Assembly: GCA_040758375.1 (NCBI GenBank)
Contig: JBFLWE010000010.1
Location: forward strand, 24,415 to 88,414
Length of the DNA stretch: 64,000 nucleotides
Origin: CAMLIZ01 sp040758375
GTDB taxonomy: Bacteria; Pseudomonadota; Gammaproteobacteria; Burkholderiales; Burkholderiaceae_C
Direction of reading: 5' to 3'
Below, piece by piece: positions 36,384-45,102 of this stretch; positions within the stretch are counted from its first letter, which is position 1; the number at the start of each line of letters is the position of its first letter. The position numbers and the translations under genes were made by a program. A model generated the notes under the pieces. That model was not told the DNA's origin, did not search any database, and saw only the letters and a program-made list of their open reading frames with translations.

Positions 36384-39300
36384 GCGCTCCCCTCCTTGCC
36401 GCTGGCAGACGAGTCGAGCTCGTGCGCATACAGCTTGCGCTGCCGCTCGCTGCCGTGGAACCAGCGCCGCACCACGACGAAGAACACCGGCACGAACAGC
36501 ACGGCCAGCGCGGTGGCGGTGAGCATGCCGCCCATGACGCCGGTGCCGATGGCGCGCTGGCTGGCCGAGCCGGCCCCCGAGGCCAGCACCAGCGGCAGCA
36601 CGCCCAGGATGAAGGCCATGGAGGTCATGATGATCGGCCGGAAGCGCAGGTGGGCCGCGGCCAGCACCGCGTCGACCGCGCTGCGGCCCTGCGCCTGCAG
36701 ATCCTTGGCGAACTCGATGATCAGCACCGCGTTCTTGGCCGACAGGCCGATGATGGTGACCAGGCCCACCTTGAAGTAGATGTCGTTGCTCATGCCGCGC
36801 AAGCTCACGCCCAGCACCACGCCCAGCACGCCCAGCGGCACCACCAGGATCACCGCGAACGGGATGGACCAGCTCTCGTACAACGCCGCCAGGCAGAGAA
36901 ACACCGCCAGCAGCGAGAAGGCCAGCAGCCAGCCGGCCGTGGCGCCCGAGAGCTTTTCCTCGCGCGACTGGCCCGTCCATTCGTAGGCAAAGCCGGCCGG
37001 CAGCTGGGCCGCCAGGCGCTCCATCTCGGCCATGGCGTCGCCGGTGCTGTAGCCGGGCGCGGCGTCGCCCGAAATGCGCATCGCCGGATAGCCGTTGAAG
37101 CGGATCGCCTGCATGGGCCCGGTGATCCAGCGCGTGGTGGCAAAGGCCGACAGCGGCACGGGCTGGCCGCGCGCGTTGAGCGCATTGATGCGCAGCAGGT
37201 CCTCGGGCTGCATGCGCGCTGGCGCGTCGGCCTGCACCACCACCCGCTGCAGGCGCCCGCGGTTGGGAAAGTCGTTCACGTAGCTGGAGCCCAGCGCGGT
37301 GGAGATAGCGGCGTTGATCGCATCGAACGAGACGCCCAGGCTGGCGGCTTTCTCGCGGTCGATCTCCAGCTGCAGCTGCGAGGCATCTTCCAGGCCGTCG
37401 GGCCGCACGCCGGCCAGCACCTTGCTCTGCGCGGCCAGCCCCAGCAGCTGGTTGCGCGCGGCCACCAGCGCCGCATGGCCGTTGCCGCCGCGGTCCTGCA
37501 GGCGGAAGCTGAAGCCCGAGGCGCTGCCCAGCTCGGGGATGGGCGGCGGGCTCAAGGGGAAGATGAACGCATCGCGCACCTTCATCAGCGCGCCAAAGGC
37601 ACGGCCGGCCACGGCTTGCGCCGAATGTTCGGCGCCCTTGCGCTCGTCCCAGGGCTTCAGGGTCACGAAGGCCAGGCCGGCGTTCTGCCCCTGCCCCGAG
37701 AAGCTGAAGCCCAGCACGCCCACCATGCTCTGCACCTCGGGCTGCTGGAGGATGAAACCCTCCACCTGCTGCATCACCTCGCGCGTGCGGTTGACGGTGG
37801 CGCCCGGCGGCAGCTGCACGCTCACGACCAGGTAGCCCTGGTCCTCGGCCGGCAGGAACGACGAAGGCAGTCGCATCACGAACAGGATCACCGCGCCGAT
37901 GATCGCCAGGTACACGATCATCATCCGCCCCGTGCGCTGCAGCAGGCGCGCCAGCCCGCTCTCGTAGCGCTTGGCGGTGCTGGAGAAGCCGCGGTTGAAC
38001 CAGCCGAAGAAGCCGCCCTTCTCGTGGTGGTGGCCGGCTTCCACCTGCTTGAGCAGCGTGGCGCACAGCGCCGGCGACAGCGAAAGGGCCATGAAGGCCG
38101 AGAAGCCGATCGATGCCACCATCACCACCGAGAACTGCCGGTAGATGTTGCCCACCGAACCGCCAAAGAAGGCCAGCGGCACGAACACCGAGATCAGGAC
38201 CACCGTCACGCCGATGATCGCGCCCGAGATCTGGCCCATGGCCTTGCGCGTGGCCTCGCGCGGCGGCAGGCCCTCCTGGCTCATGATGCGCTCGACGTTC
38301 TCGACCACCACGATCGCGTCGTCCACCACGATGCCGATCACCAGCACCATGCCGAACATCGTGAGCACGTTGATCGAGAAGCCCAGCGACAGCAGCACCG
38401 CGAACGTGCCCAGCAGCGCCACCGGCACCACGATGGTGGGGATGACCGTGTAGCGCCAGTTCTGCAGGAACAGGTACATCACCGCGAACACCAGCGCCAC
38501 CGCCTCCAGCAGCGTCTGCACCACCTGCGAGATGGAGATGCGCACGAAGCGCGAGCTGTCGTAGGGGATGCTCCACTTCATGCCCGGCGGGAAGTAGCGC
38601 GCGAGTTCGTCCATGCGCGCGCGGATCGCCGTGGCGGTGGCCAGCGCGTTGCCGGTGGGCGACAGCTGCACGCCGATGCCGGTGGAAGGCCGGCCATTGA
38701 GCCGCGCCGAGGTGGCGTAGTTCTGCGCCCCCAGCTCGATGCGTGCCACGTCGCGCAGGCGCACGGTCGAGCCGTCGGGGTTGGCGCGCAGGATGATGTT
38801 GCCGAACTGCTCCTCGTTCGCCAGCTGACCGTTCACCACCACCGTGGCCGCGATGCCCTGGCCGGCCAGGTTGGGCAGGTCGCCGATGCTGCCGGCCGAC
38901 ACCTGCGCGTTCTGCGCGCGGATCGCCGCATTCACCTCCGCCGTGGACAGGTTGAAGCCCACCAGCTTGGCCGGGTCGAGCCAGATGCGCATCGCGCGCT
39001 CGGTGCCGAACAGCTGCGCCTGGCCCACGCCGGGAATGCGCTGGATCTCGGGCAGCACGTTGCGCGAGGCGTAGTCGCCCAGCGTGATCGGGTCGTACTC
39101 GCCCTTCTCCGACGACAGCACGACGAACAGCAGGAAGTTCGAGCGCGCCTTGTCCACGCGCACGCCCTGCTGCGTCACGGCCGCCGGCAGCCGCGGCGCC
39201 GCGCGCGAGAGCCGGTTCTGCACGTCCACCTGCGCCAGGTCGGGGTTGGTGCCCGGCTGGAAGCTCAGCGTGATGGACCCCGAGCCGTTGGCCTGCGTCA

Positions 39301-39541
39301 CCGACTCCATGTAAATGAGGCCCGGCGAGCCGTTCATCTCCTGCTCGATGACGCTGATCACCGCCTCTTCCATGGTCTTGGCCGAGGCGCCCGGATACAC
39401 CGCGCTGACGACGATCGACGGCGGCGCCACAGGCGGGTACTGCGCCACCGGCAGCTGCGTGATCGCCACCCCGCCGGCCACCAGGATGAACAGCGCGATC
39501 ACCCAGGCGAAGATCGGTCGGTCGATGAAGAACTTGGCCAT
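36380..39541 (-). CDS. RND multidrug efflux transporter (HAE1, AcrB/MexF-like)
   Basis: Inner-membrane proton-driven pump of 1053 residues. ATG at 39541 gives MAKFFIDRPIFAWVIALFIL. It has the standard twelve transmembrane helices, two large periplasmic loops, and the proton-relay Asp pair in GIVVDDAIVVVENVERIM (TM4). Conserved GxSxNxxxxF-like and IGLSAKNAVLIIEFAKDL (TM10) motifs are intact. Typical of HAE1 pumps that expel hydrophobic drugs; the substrate is unknown. Middle gene of a three-gene unit following the membrane fusion protein by 17 nt. Confidence 0.95.
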   Translation of the reverse strand: MAKFFIDRPIFAWVIALFILVAGGVAITQLPVAQYPPVAPPSIVVSAVYPGASAKTMEEAVISVIEQEMNGSPGLIYMESVTQANGSGSITLSFQPGTNPDLAQVDVQNRLSRAAPRLPAAVTQQGVRVDKARSNFLLFVVLSSEKGEYDPITLGDYASRNVLPEIQRIPGVGQAQLFGTERAMRIWLDPAKLVGFNLSTAEVNAAIRAQNAQVSAGSIGDLPNLAGQGIAATVVVNGQLANEEQFGNIILRANPDGSTVRLRDVARIELGAQNYATSARLNGRPSTGIGVQLSPTGNALATATAIRARMDELARYFPPGMKWSIPYDSSRFVRISISQVVQTLLEAVALVFAVMYLFLQNWRYTVIPTIVVPVALLGTFAVLLSLGFSINVLTMFGMVLVIGIVVDDAIVVVENVERIMSQEGLPPREATRKAMGQISGAIIGVTVVLISVFVPLAFFGGSVGNIYRQFSVVMVASIGFSAFMALSLSPALCATLLKQVEAGHHHEKGGFFGWFNRGFSSTAKRYESGLARLLQRTGRMMIVYLAIIGAVILFVMRLPSSFLPAEDQGYLVVSVQLPPGATVNRTREVMQQVEGFILQQPEVQSMVGVLGFSFSGQGQNAGLAFVTLKPWDERKGAEHSAQAVAGRAFGALMKVRDAFIFPLSPPPIPELGSASGFSFRLQDRGGNGHAALVAARNQLLGLAAQSKVLAGVRPDGLEDASQLQLEIDREKAASLGVSFDAINAAISTALGSSYVNDFPNRGRLQRVVVQADAPARMQPEDLLRINALNARGQPVPLSAFATTRWITGPMQAIRFNGYPAMRISGDAAPGYSTGDAMAEMERLAAQLPAGFAYEWTGQSREEKLSGATAGWLLAFSLLAVFLCLAALYESWSIPFAVILVVPLGVLGVVLGVSLRGMSNDIYFKVGLVTIIGLSAKNAVLIIEFAKDLQAQGRSAVDAVLAAAHLRFRPIIMTSMAFILGVLPLVLASGAGSASQRAIGTGVMGGMLTATALAVLFVPVFFVVVRRWFHGSERQRKLYAHELDSSASGKEGSA

Positions 39542-39558
39542 GCCGCGCCCTCGTGGCT

Positions 39559-40818
39559 TCAGCGGCTGGCGGCCGCAGAGGCCGCGGAAGCCGCCGCGGC
39601 GGTGCCGGGCGGCACCCAGGGCACCGGCTTGACCGGTGCGCCGGGGCGCATCTTCTGGAAGCCGTCGACGATCACCTGCTCGCCGGGCTTGAGCCCGTCG
39701 AGCACCACCCACTGCGCCCCCTGCGCGCCGCCCAGCTTCACCGGGCGCACGGCGGGCTTGCCGTCAGCGCCCACCACCATCACGGTGTCGCCCTGCGGCG
39801 AACGGCTCACCGCCTGCTGCGGCAACAGCATCGCCTGCTCCACCTGCACCTGCGCGATGCGGCCGCGCACATACATGCCGGGCAGCAGCTGCCCCTCAGG
39901 GTTGGGCACCTCGGCGCGCAGCGACACCTGGCCGGAGCTCGGGTCCACCGACAGGTCGGAAAACAGCAGCCTGCCGCCTTGGCGCAACTCGCTGCCGTCG
40001 TCGAGCACGATGCGCACCGGCACGGCGCGGTCCAGCGCCTGCGCCTTGCCGCTGGCCACCTGCTGGCGCAGCTTGTGCAGCTCGGTGGCCGGCTGCGTGA
40101 AGTTGGCGTACACGGGATTGATCTGCTGGATGACGGCCAGTTGCGTGGCCTCGGCCTGCGACACCAGGGCCCCTTCGGTCACCAGCGCGCGGCCGATGCG
40201 GCCGCTGATCGGCGCGGTGACCGTGGCATAGCCCAGGTTGAGCTGCGCGGTCTGCAGCGCAGCCTTGGCGCCCGCCACGTCGGCCTCGGCCTGCGCCTGC
40301 GCGGCCTGCGCGTTCACGTATTCCTGCTGGCTGATGGCATTGGCCTCGCGCAGCGGCTTGTAGCGCGTGGCCAGGGCGCTGGCCTGTTGCAGGTTGGCCT
40401 GGGCCTTGGCCAGCGCCGCGCGTGCGCTGTCGGCGGCGGCGCGGTAGGGTGCCGGGTCGATCTGGAACAGCACCTGCCCGGCCTTGACCTCGCTGCCCTC
40501 CTTGAACAGGCGCTTCTGCACGATGCCGGTGACGCGGGCGCGCACCTGCGCCGTGCGCGAGGCTTCGATGCGGCCGGGCAGCTCGGTGGCCAGCGGCAGC
40601 GTGCGCGACGCCACGGTGACCACGCCCACCTCGGGCGGCGGCGGGCCGCCGCCGGTCGCTGCCGGCTTGTTGCCGTTGCCACCACCGCAGGCGACCAGCA
40701 CCAGGGTCGTCAGCAAGCCCGCTGCAGCATGACGCCTCAGCCCGAGCGCCGGGCCGTCCCAAGCTCGGGCGGCCCTCCGCGGGGGGTGGTTGCGGTACTC
40801 CGCGGCCGGGGGCTTCAT
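39559..40818 (-). CDS. RND efflux periplasmic adaptor (membrane fusion protein) with repeat-derived N-terminus
   Basis: Links the pump to the outer-membrane channel. The mature part has the HlyD-type order: lipoyl half, alpha-hairpin (about 110-190), second lipoyl half (LNLGYATVTAPISGRIGR), beta-barrel and C-terminal domain. The lipobox is LVAC near residue 45. The first ~26 codons (MKPPAAEYRNHPPRRAARAW...) lie in a GC-rich repeat whose core also occurs at 29.1 kb; without it, LRRHAAAGLLTTLVLVAC would be an ordinary lipoprotein signal starting at CTG. The ATG 40818 abuts the rpiA stop (TGAATG) and uses GGAG within the last rpiA codons. Confidence 0.9.
   Translation of the reverse strand: MKPPAAEYRNHPPRRAARAWDGPALGLRRHAAAGLLTTLVLVACGGGNGNKPAATGGGPPPPEVGVVTVASRTLPLATELPGRIEASRTAQVRARVTGIVQKRLFKEGSEVKAGQVLFQIDPAPYRAAADSARAALAKAQANLQQASALATRYKPLREANAISQQEYVNAQAAQAQAEADVAGAKAALQTAQLNLGYATVTAPISGRIGRALVTEGALVSQAEATQLAVIQQINPVYANFTQPATELHKLRQQVASGKAQALDRAVPVRIVLDDGSELRQGGRLLFSDLSVDPSSGQVSLRAEVPNPEGQLLPGMYVRGRIAQVQVEQAMLLPQQAVSRSPQGDTVMVVGADGKPAVRPVKLGGAQGAQWVVLDGLKPGEQVIVDGFQKMRPGAPVKPVPWVPPGTAAAASAASAAASR
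40744..40813. repeat. GC-rich repeat inside the 5' end of the adaptor gene
   Basis: The last 22 bases (40792-40813) equal the end of both 87-bp units at 29.1 kb. The rest (AAGCTCGGGCGGCCCTCCGC with a following G run) has the same C-run/G-run hairpin plan but differs in sequence. On the minus strand it begins five bases after the adaptor ATG and is translated. As at 29.1 kb, it stands directly downstream of one minus-strand gene's stop and in front of a signal peptide. Confidence 0.7.
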
Positions 40819-41478
40819 TCAGAACTCCATGCGCTTGACGCCCTGGGACGTGCCCAGCAGGCACACGCCGGCCTTGTGGCGCGCGAAGATGCCCACGGTC
40901 ACCACGCCCGGCCACTGGTTGACCTCGGTTTCCATGCCCAGCGGGTCGGTGATGGACAGGCCCTGCACGTCGAGGATCTGGTTGCCGTTGTCGGTGGTCA
41001 CGCCAGCGCGCAACTGCGCGTCGCCGCCCAGCGCCTTGAAGCGCCGCGCCACCTGCGCGGCCGCCATGGGGATCACCTCCACCGGCAACGGATAGCGCCC
41101 GAGCACCTGCACCAGCTTCGATTCGTCGGCAATGCAGACGAAGCGTTCGGCCAGGTCGGCCACGATCTTCTCGCGCGTGAGCGCGGCGCCGCCGCCCTTG
41201 ATCATGAAACCCCGGTGGTCGATCTCGTCGGCGCCGTCCACGTACACCGGGATGCGCTCGACCGTGTTGCTGTCGAGCACCGCGATGCCATGGGCTTGCA
41301 GCCGCTCGGTGCTCTTGAGCGAGCTGGAGACGGCGCCGGCGATGCGGTCCTTCATCGTGGCCAGCGCATCGATGAAGAAGTTGACCGTGGAGCCGGTGCC
41401 CACGCCGACCACGCTACCGGGCACCACGTATTCCAGCGCGGCCTGGCCCACCAGGGCCTTGAGTTCGTCCTGTGTCAT
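40819..41478 (-). CDS. rpiA: Ribose-5-phosphate isomerase A
   Basis: Interconverts ribose-5-phosphate and ribulose-5-phosphate in the pentose phosphate pathway. ATG at 41478 (AAGGA nine bases upstream) gives 219 residues; a TTG one codon earlier is too near the Shine-Dalgarno. Motifs GVGTGSTVNFFIDAL, VYVDGADEID, MIKGGGAALTREK are the family active-site loops. It ends KRMEF and its stop touches the next gene's ATG, so rpiA is transcribed with the efflux genes, an odd pairing with no metabolic logic that I can see. Confidence 0.97.
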   Translation of the reverse strand: MTQDELKALVGQAALEYVVPGSVVGVGTGSTVNFFIDALATMKDRIAGAVSSSLKSTERLQAHGIAVLDSNTVERIPVYVDGADEIDHRGFMIKGGGAALTREKIVADLAERFVCIADESKLVQVLGRYPLPVEVIPMAAAQVARRFKALGGDAQLRAGVTTDNGNQILDVQGLSITDPLGMETEVNQWPGVVTVGIFARHKAGVCLLGTSQGVKRMEF

Positions 41479-41569
41479 CAACGTCCTTGGAAGTCCACCG
41501 CTACAGCCCGGCAGGCGCCGCAGGCGCTGCGGGAGAGTGGGCCATTATCAGATGGGAGAATCCGCGCCC

Positions 41570-42616
41570 ATGTCGCTTGCCCCTTACGCCCTCGCCCGCC
41601 CTTTCCTTTTCGGCCTGGACCCCGAGCGCGCGCACGAGCTGACGCTCGATGCCATCGCGGCGCTGCAGAACACGCCGGCGCAGTGCCTGTGGTCGCAGTC
41701 GCGCGTGAGCGATCCGGTCGCCGTGGCGGGCCTGAAGTTTCCGAACCGCGTGGGCCTGGCGGCAGGCCTGGACAAGAACGGCCGCTGCATCGACGGCCTG
41801 GGCGCCATGGGCTTCGGCTTCATCGAGGTGGGCACGGTCACGCCCAAGGCGCAGCCGGGCAACCCCAAGCCGCGCATGTTCCGCCTGCCGCAGGCCACGG
41901 CGCTGATCAACCGTCTGGGCTTCAACAACGAGGGCCTCGACGCCTTTGTCGCCAACGTGCAGCGCGCGCGCAGCTTCCGCGCAAGCGGCGGCGTGCTGGG
42001 CCTGAACATCGGCAAGAACGCGGTCACGCCGATCGACAACGCGGTGGACGACTACCTGACCGGCCTGGCCGGCGTGTACCCGCATGCCGACTACGTGACG
42101 GTGAACATCTCCAGCCCCAACACCAAGAACCTGCGCGCGTTGCAAAGCGACGCGGCGCTCGATGCGCTGCTCGGTGCGCTGCAGGCGCGGCGCGAGCAGT
42201 TGCAAAAGGAACATGGCCGCGTGGTGCCAGTGTTCGTGAAGATCGCGCCCGACCTCGACGAAGCGCAGGTGAAGCTGATCGCCACCACGCTGCGCAAGAA
42301 CGGCATCGACGGGGTGATCGCCACCAACACCACCATCTCGCGCGAGGCGGTGCAGGGCCTGCAGCACGCGCAGGAAACCGGCGGCCTGAGCGGCACGCCG
42401 GTGTTCGAAGCCAGCAACCAGGTGATCCGCCAGCTGCGCGCCGAGCTGGGCAGCAGCTACCCGATCATCGGCGTGGGCGGCGTGGTCAGCGCCGAAACCG
42501 CCCGCGCCAAGATCGAAGCCGGTGCAGACCTCGTGCAGGTCTACACCGGCTTGATCTACCGCGGCCCGGCGCTGGTGCGCGAGGCGGCGTTGGCCTTGAA
42601 AACCGCGCGGCGCTGA
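41570..42616 (+). CDS. pyrD: Dihydroorotate dehydrogenase (quinone), class 2
   Basis: Oxidises dihydroorotate to orotate, passing electrons to quinone at the inner membrane. The 348 residues include the N-terminal amphipathic membrane-binding helices (ARPFLFGLDPERAHELTLDA), FMN-site VGLAAGLDKNGRC, the YVTVNISSPNTKNLR motif with the catalytic serine typical of class 2, and IGVGGVVSAETARAKIEAGA near the end. ATG at 41570; an in-frame ATG six codons upstream is possible. Divergent from rpiA. Confidence 0.96.
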   Translation: MSLAPYALARPFLFGLDPERAHELTLDAIAALQNTPAQCLWSQSRVSDPVAVAGLKFPNRVGLAAGLDKNGRCIDGLGAMGFGFIEVGTVTPKAQPGNPKPRMFRLPQATALINRLGFNNEGLDAFVANVQRARSFRASGGVLGLNIGKNAVTPIDNAVDDYLTGLAGVYPHADYVTVNISSPNTKNLRALQSDAALDALLGALQARREQLQKEHGRVVPVFVKIAPDLDEAQVKLIATTLRKNGIDGVIATNTTISREAVQGLQHAQETGGLSGTPVFEASNQVIRQLRAELGSSYPIIGVGGVVSAETARAKIEAGADLVQVYTGLIYRGPALVREAALALKTARR

Positions 42617-42637
42617 ACCCACGCGGCGGCCGCGGCG

Positions 42638-43279
42638 TCAGGCCAGCAGCTTGACGCCCGTCTTGTTCTGCACCTCGTCGAAGCTGACATCGGGCGCCAG
42701 CTCCACTACCTTGAGGCCTTCGGGCGTGACGTCCATCACCGCCAGGTCGGTGATGATGCGGTTGACCACGCCCACGCCGGTGAGCGGCAGCGTGCACTGC
42801 GGCAGGATCTTGAGGTCCGTGGTGCCGTCCTTCTTCTTCGCCACGTGCTCCATCACGACGATGCAGCGCTTGACGCCGGCCACGAGGTCCATCGCGCCGC
42901 CCATGCCCTTGACCATCTTGCCGGGGATCATCCAGTTGGCGAGGTCGCCCTTCTCGCTGACCTGCATGGCGCCCAGGATGCTGAGGTTGATCTTGCCGCC
43001 GCGGATCATCGCGAACGAATCGTGCGAGCCGAAGATCGACGAGCCGGGGATGGTGGTCACGGTCTGCTTGCCGGCGTTGATGAGGTCGGCGTCCACTTCA
43101 TCGTCGGTGGGAAACGGGCCGATGCCCAGCATGCCGTTTTCGCTTTGCAGCCACACCTCGATGTTCTTGGGCACATGGTTGGCCACCAGCGTGGGGATGC
43201 CGATGCCGAGGTTGACGTAGAAGCCGTCCTTCAGCTCTTGCGCGGCCTTCGCCGCCATCTGGTCTTGGGTCCAGGGCAT
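42638..43279 (-). CDS. scoB: 3-oxoacid CoA-transferase subunit B
   Basis: Beta subunit of the heterodimer that moves CoA from succinyl-CoA to a 3-oxoacid such as acetoacetate. The 213 residues carry LGIGIPTLVANHVPKNIEV and the catalytic glutamate motif SENGMLGIGPFP. Also matches PcaJ/AtoA-type subunits; the absence of neighbouring beta-ketoadipate genes favours succinyl-CoA:acetoacetate transferase. It lies 10 nt behind subunit A. Confidence 0.9.
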   Translation of the reverse strand: MPWTQDQMAAKAAQELKDGFYVNLGIGIPTLVANHVPKNIEVWLQSENGMLGIGPFPTDDEVDADLINAGKQTVTTIPGSSIFGSHDSFAMIRGGKINLSILGAMQVSEKGDLANWMIPGKMVKGMGGAMDLVAGVKRCIVVMEHVAKKKDGTTDLKILPQCTLPLTGVGVVNRIITDLAVMDVTPEGLKVVELAPDVSFDEVQNKTGVKLLA

Positions 43280-43289
43280 GAGTGTCTCC

Positions 43290-43988
43290 TTAGGCGGGCC
43301 GCGTGGTGCGCTTCTCGATGCGCTTCTCGGGATTCGGGTTCACGACGATGCGGTGCACGTAGATGCCGGGCAGGTGCACGTCGTCGGGGTCGATCTCGCC
43401 CACTTCGACGAGCTGCTCCACTTCCACCACGGTGATCTTGCCGGCCATGGCCGCGGCGGGGTTGAAGTTGCGCGCCGTGCGGCGGAAGCGCAGGTTGCCG
43501 CTTCTGTCGGCCACATGCGCCTTGACCAGCGCCACCTCGGGGTTGAGCGCGCGCTCCATCACGTACACATGGCCGTCGAACTCGCGCGTCTCCTTGCCTT
43601 CGGCCACCAGGGTGCCCACGCCGGTGCGCGTGAAGAACGCCGGGATGCCGGCGCCGCCGGCGCGCAGCTTCTCGGCCAGCGTGCCCTGGGGCGTGAACTC
43701 CAGCTCCAGCTCGCCGGCCAGGTACTGGCGCTCGAACTCCTTGTTCTCGCCCACGTAGCTGGAAATCATCTTCTTGATCTGGCGCGTCTGCAGCAGCAGG
43801 CCCAGGCCGAAGTCGTCGACGCCGGCGTTGTTGGAAATGACGGTGAGGTCCTTCACGCCGGAATCGCGCAGCGCGACGATCAGCGCCTCGGGGATGCCGC
43901 ACAGGCCGAAGCCGCCGACGGCCAGCAGCTGCCCGTCCCTCACGATGCCCTTCAGCGCCTCGGCGGCGCTGGGATAGACCTTGTTCAT
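43290..43988 (-). CDS. scoA: 3-oxoacid CoA-transferase subunit A
   Basis: Alpha subunit of the same transferase. The 232 residues contain the glycine loop VGGFGLCGIPEALIVAL and SSYVGENKEFERQYLAGELE...EFTPQGTLAEKLRAGG, signature segments of subunit A. ATG at 43988. Its promoter region is shared with the divergent thioesterase gene (99 bp between starts) and contains a 9-bp inverted repeat. Confidence 0.92.
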   Translation of the reverse strand: MNKVYPSAAEALKGIVRDGQLLAVGGFGLCGIPEALIVALRDSGVKDLTVISNNAGVDDFGLGLLLQTRQIKKMISSYVGENKEFERQYLAGELELEFTPQGTLAEKLRAGGAGIPAFFTRTGVGTLVAEGKETREFDGHVYVMERALNPEVALVKAHVADRSGNLRFRRTARNFNPAAAMAGKITVVEVEQLVEVGEIDPDDVHLPGIYVHRIVVNPNPEKRIEKRTTRPA

Positions 43989-44025
43989 GCGCTTTGTCTC
44001 CTGGAAGCGAACCGCGGAAGCGTAC

Positions 44026-44054
44026 TACGTAACGGATTAAGTAGTCGTTACGTA
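44026..44054. promoter_or_regulatory. Inverted repeat operator between scoA and the thioesterase gene
   Basis: TACGTAACG (44026-44034) and CGTTACGTA (44046-44054) are exact inverted repeats with an 11-nt spacer, 38 bp from scoA and 34 bp from the thioesterase start. The site could serve both divergent transcripts. The regulator is unknown; no TetR, GntR or LysR gene adjoins, though a PAS-LuxR gene follows the thioesterase. Confidence 0.7.
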
Positions 44055-44087
44055 AAATCGCCTAAAACACACCACGGAGACAAGACG

Positions 44088-44498
44088 ATGACCGATCTGC
44101 ACGCGCTGCAGGAGGCGCTTTCCACCGTGTTCGCGCCCTGGGTGCAGCGGCTGAACCTGCAGGTGCTCGATGCGCAGCCCGGCGAAGTGAAGCTGGCCCT
44201 GCCGGTGGGCGCCGAGCACGTGCACGGCGGCGGCGTCATGTGCGGCCAGACCCTGATGTCGGCCGCCGACACCGCGATGGTGCTGGCCATCATGACGCAG
44301 CTGGGCGGCTTCAAGCCCATGACCACGGTGCAGCTGCAGACCAGCTTCCTGCGCCCCATTGCCGGCGGCAGCGCCGACGCCCAGGTCACCGCGCGCGTGC
44401 TGCGCAGGGGCAAGACGCTGGTGTTCGGCGAGATCGAAGTCGCCGACGCCGCCGGCAAGCTGGCCGCGCACGCCACCACCACCTACGCGCTGTTGTGA
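44088..44498 (+). CDS. PaaI/YdiI-type hotdog thioesterase
   Basis: Predicted acyl-CoA thioesterase of 136 residues. The hotdog motif HVHGGGVMCGQTLMSAADTA (residues about 44-63) includes the helix Asp/Gly arrangement of PaaI-like enzymes; VQLQTSFLRPIAGG and a final AHATTTYALL strand complete the fold. Substrate unknown; a role with the CoA-transferase pair across the shared promoter is plausible. Its stop overlaps the start of the PAS-LuxR gene (GTGA). Confidence 0.85.
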   Translation: MTDLHALQEALSTVFAPWVQRLNLQVLDAQPGEVKLALPVGAEHVHGGGVMCGQTLMSAADTAMVLAIMTQLGGFKPMTTVQLQTSFLRPIAGGSADAQVTARVLRRGKTLVFGEIEVADAAGKLAAHATTTYALL

Positions 44499-45049
44499 AC
44501 CTCGACTACAAGACGGCGTTCGAGCTGGCGCCGATCGGCCTGGTGCTCTCGCGCAACCGGCTGATGGTGGACTGCAACCGGCGCGTGCTCGAGATGTTCG
44601 GCACGGTGCGCGAAGCCCTGGTGGGCCGTTCGTTCGAGGTGCTGTACCCCACGCACGACGAGTTCGAGCGCACCGGCGCGCGCATCGTGGCCAGCCTGGA
44701 CAAGCACGGCTACTACGCCGACGAACGCGTGATGAAACGCGTGGGCGGGGAACGCAAGGGCGAGCTGTTCTGGTGCCACGTGTCCGGCCGCGCGCTCGAC
44801 CCGCGGCATCCCCACGCCGCCGGCATCTGGAGCTTCGAGGACCTGTCTTCGCGCCGCCAGCTCAAGGCCGAGCTCACCGCCCGCGAACGCGAGATCGCCG
44901 CGCTGCTGATCGAGGGCCTGACCAGCAAGCTCATCGGCAAGCGGCTGGAGATCAGCCCACGCACGGTGGACGTGTACCGGGCGCGGCTGATGAAGAAGTA
45001 CGGCGCGGCCACCACGCCGGACCTGGTGCACAAGCTGCTGGCCGGCTGA
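44495..45049 (+). CDS. PAS-LuxR transcriptional regulator
   Basis: A 184-residue regulator starting at GTG 44495, coupled to the thioesterase stop (GTGA). An N-terminal PAS domain (about 1-115; TAFELAPIGLVLSRNRLMVD) is followed by a LuxR helix-turn-helix (LTAREREIAALLIEGLTSKL, RTVDVYRARLMKKYGA). No receiver Asp or membrane part is seen, so a small-molecule or redox signal sensed by PAS is inferred. It may control the divergent scoAB/thioesterase promoter. Confidence 0.85.
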   Translation: MNLDYKTAFELAPIGLVLSRNRLMVDCNRRVLEMFGTVREALVGRSFEVLYPTHDEFERTGARIVASLDKHGYYADERVMKRVGGERKGELFWCHVSGRALDPRHPHAAGIWSFEDLSSRRQLKAELTAREREIAALLIEGLTSKLIGKRLEISPRTVDVYRARLMKKYGAATTPDLVHKLLAG

Positions 45050-45102
45050 TCCCACCGCTACGGCACACAATCGCAGCCTCCCACTTCGTCGCCAGGGGGC
45101 CG

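Noticed and set aside
36422..40231. A 1269-codon plus-strand open frame across the efflux genes
   Set aside because: Same antisense artefact: repetitive His/Gln/Arg composition, no start signals, opposite strand codes for a complete RND pump.
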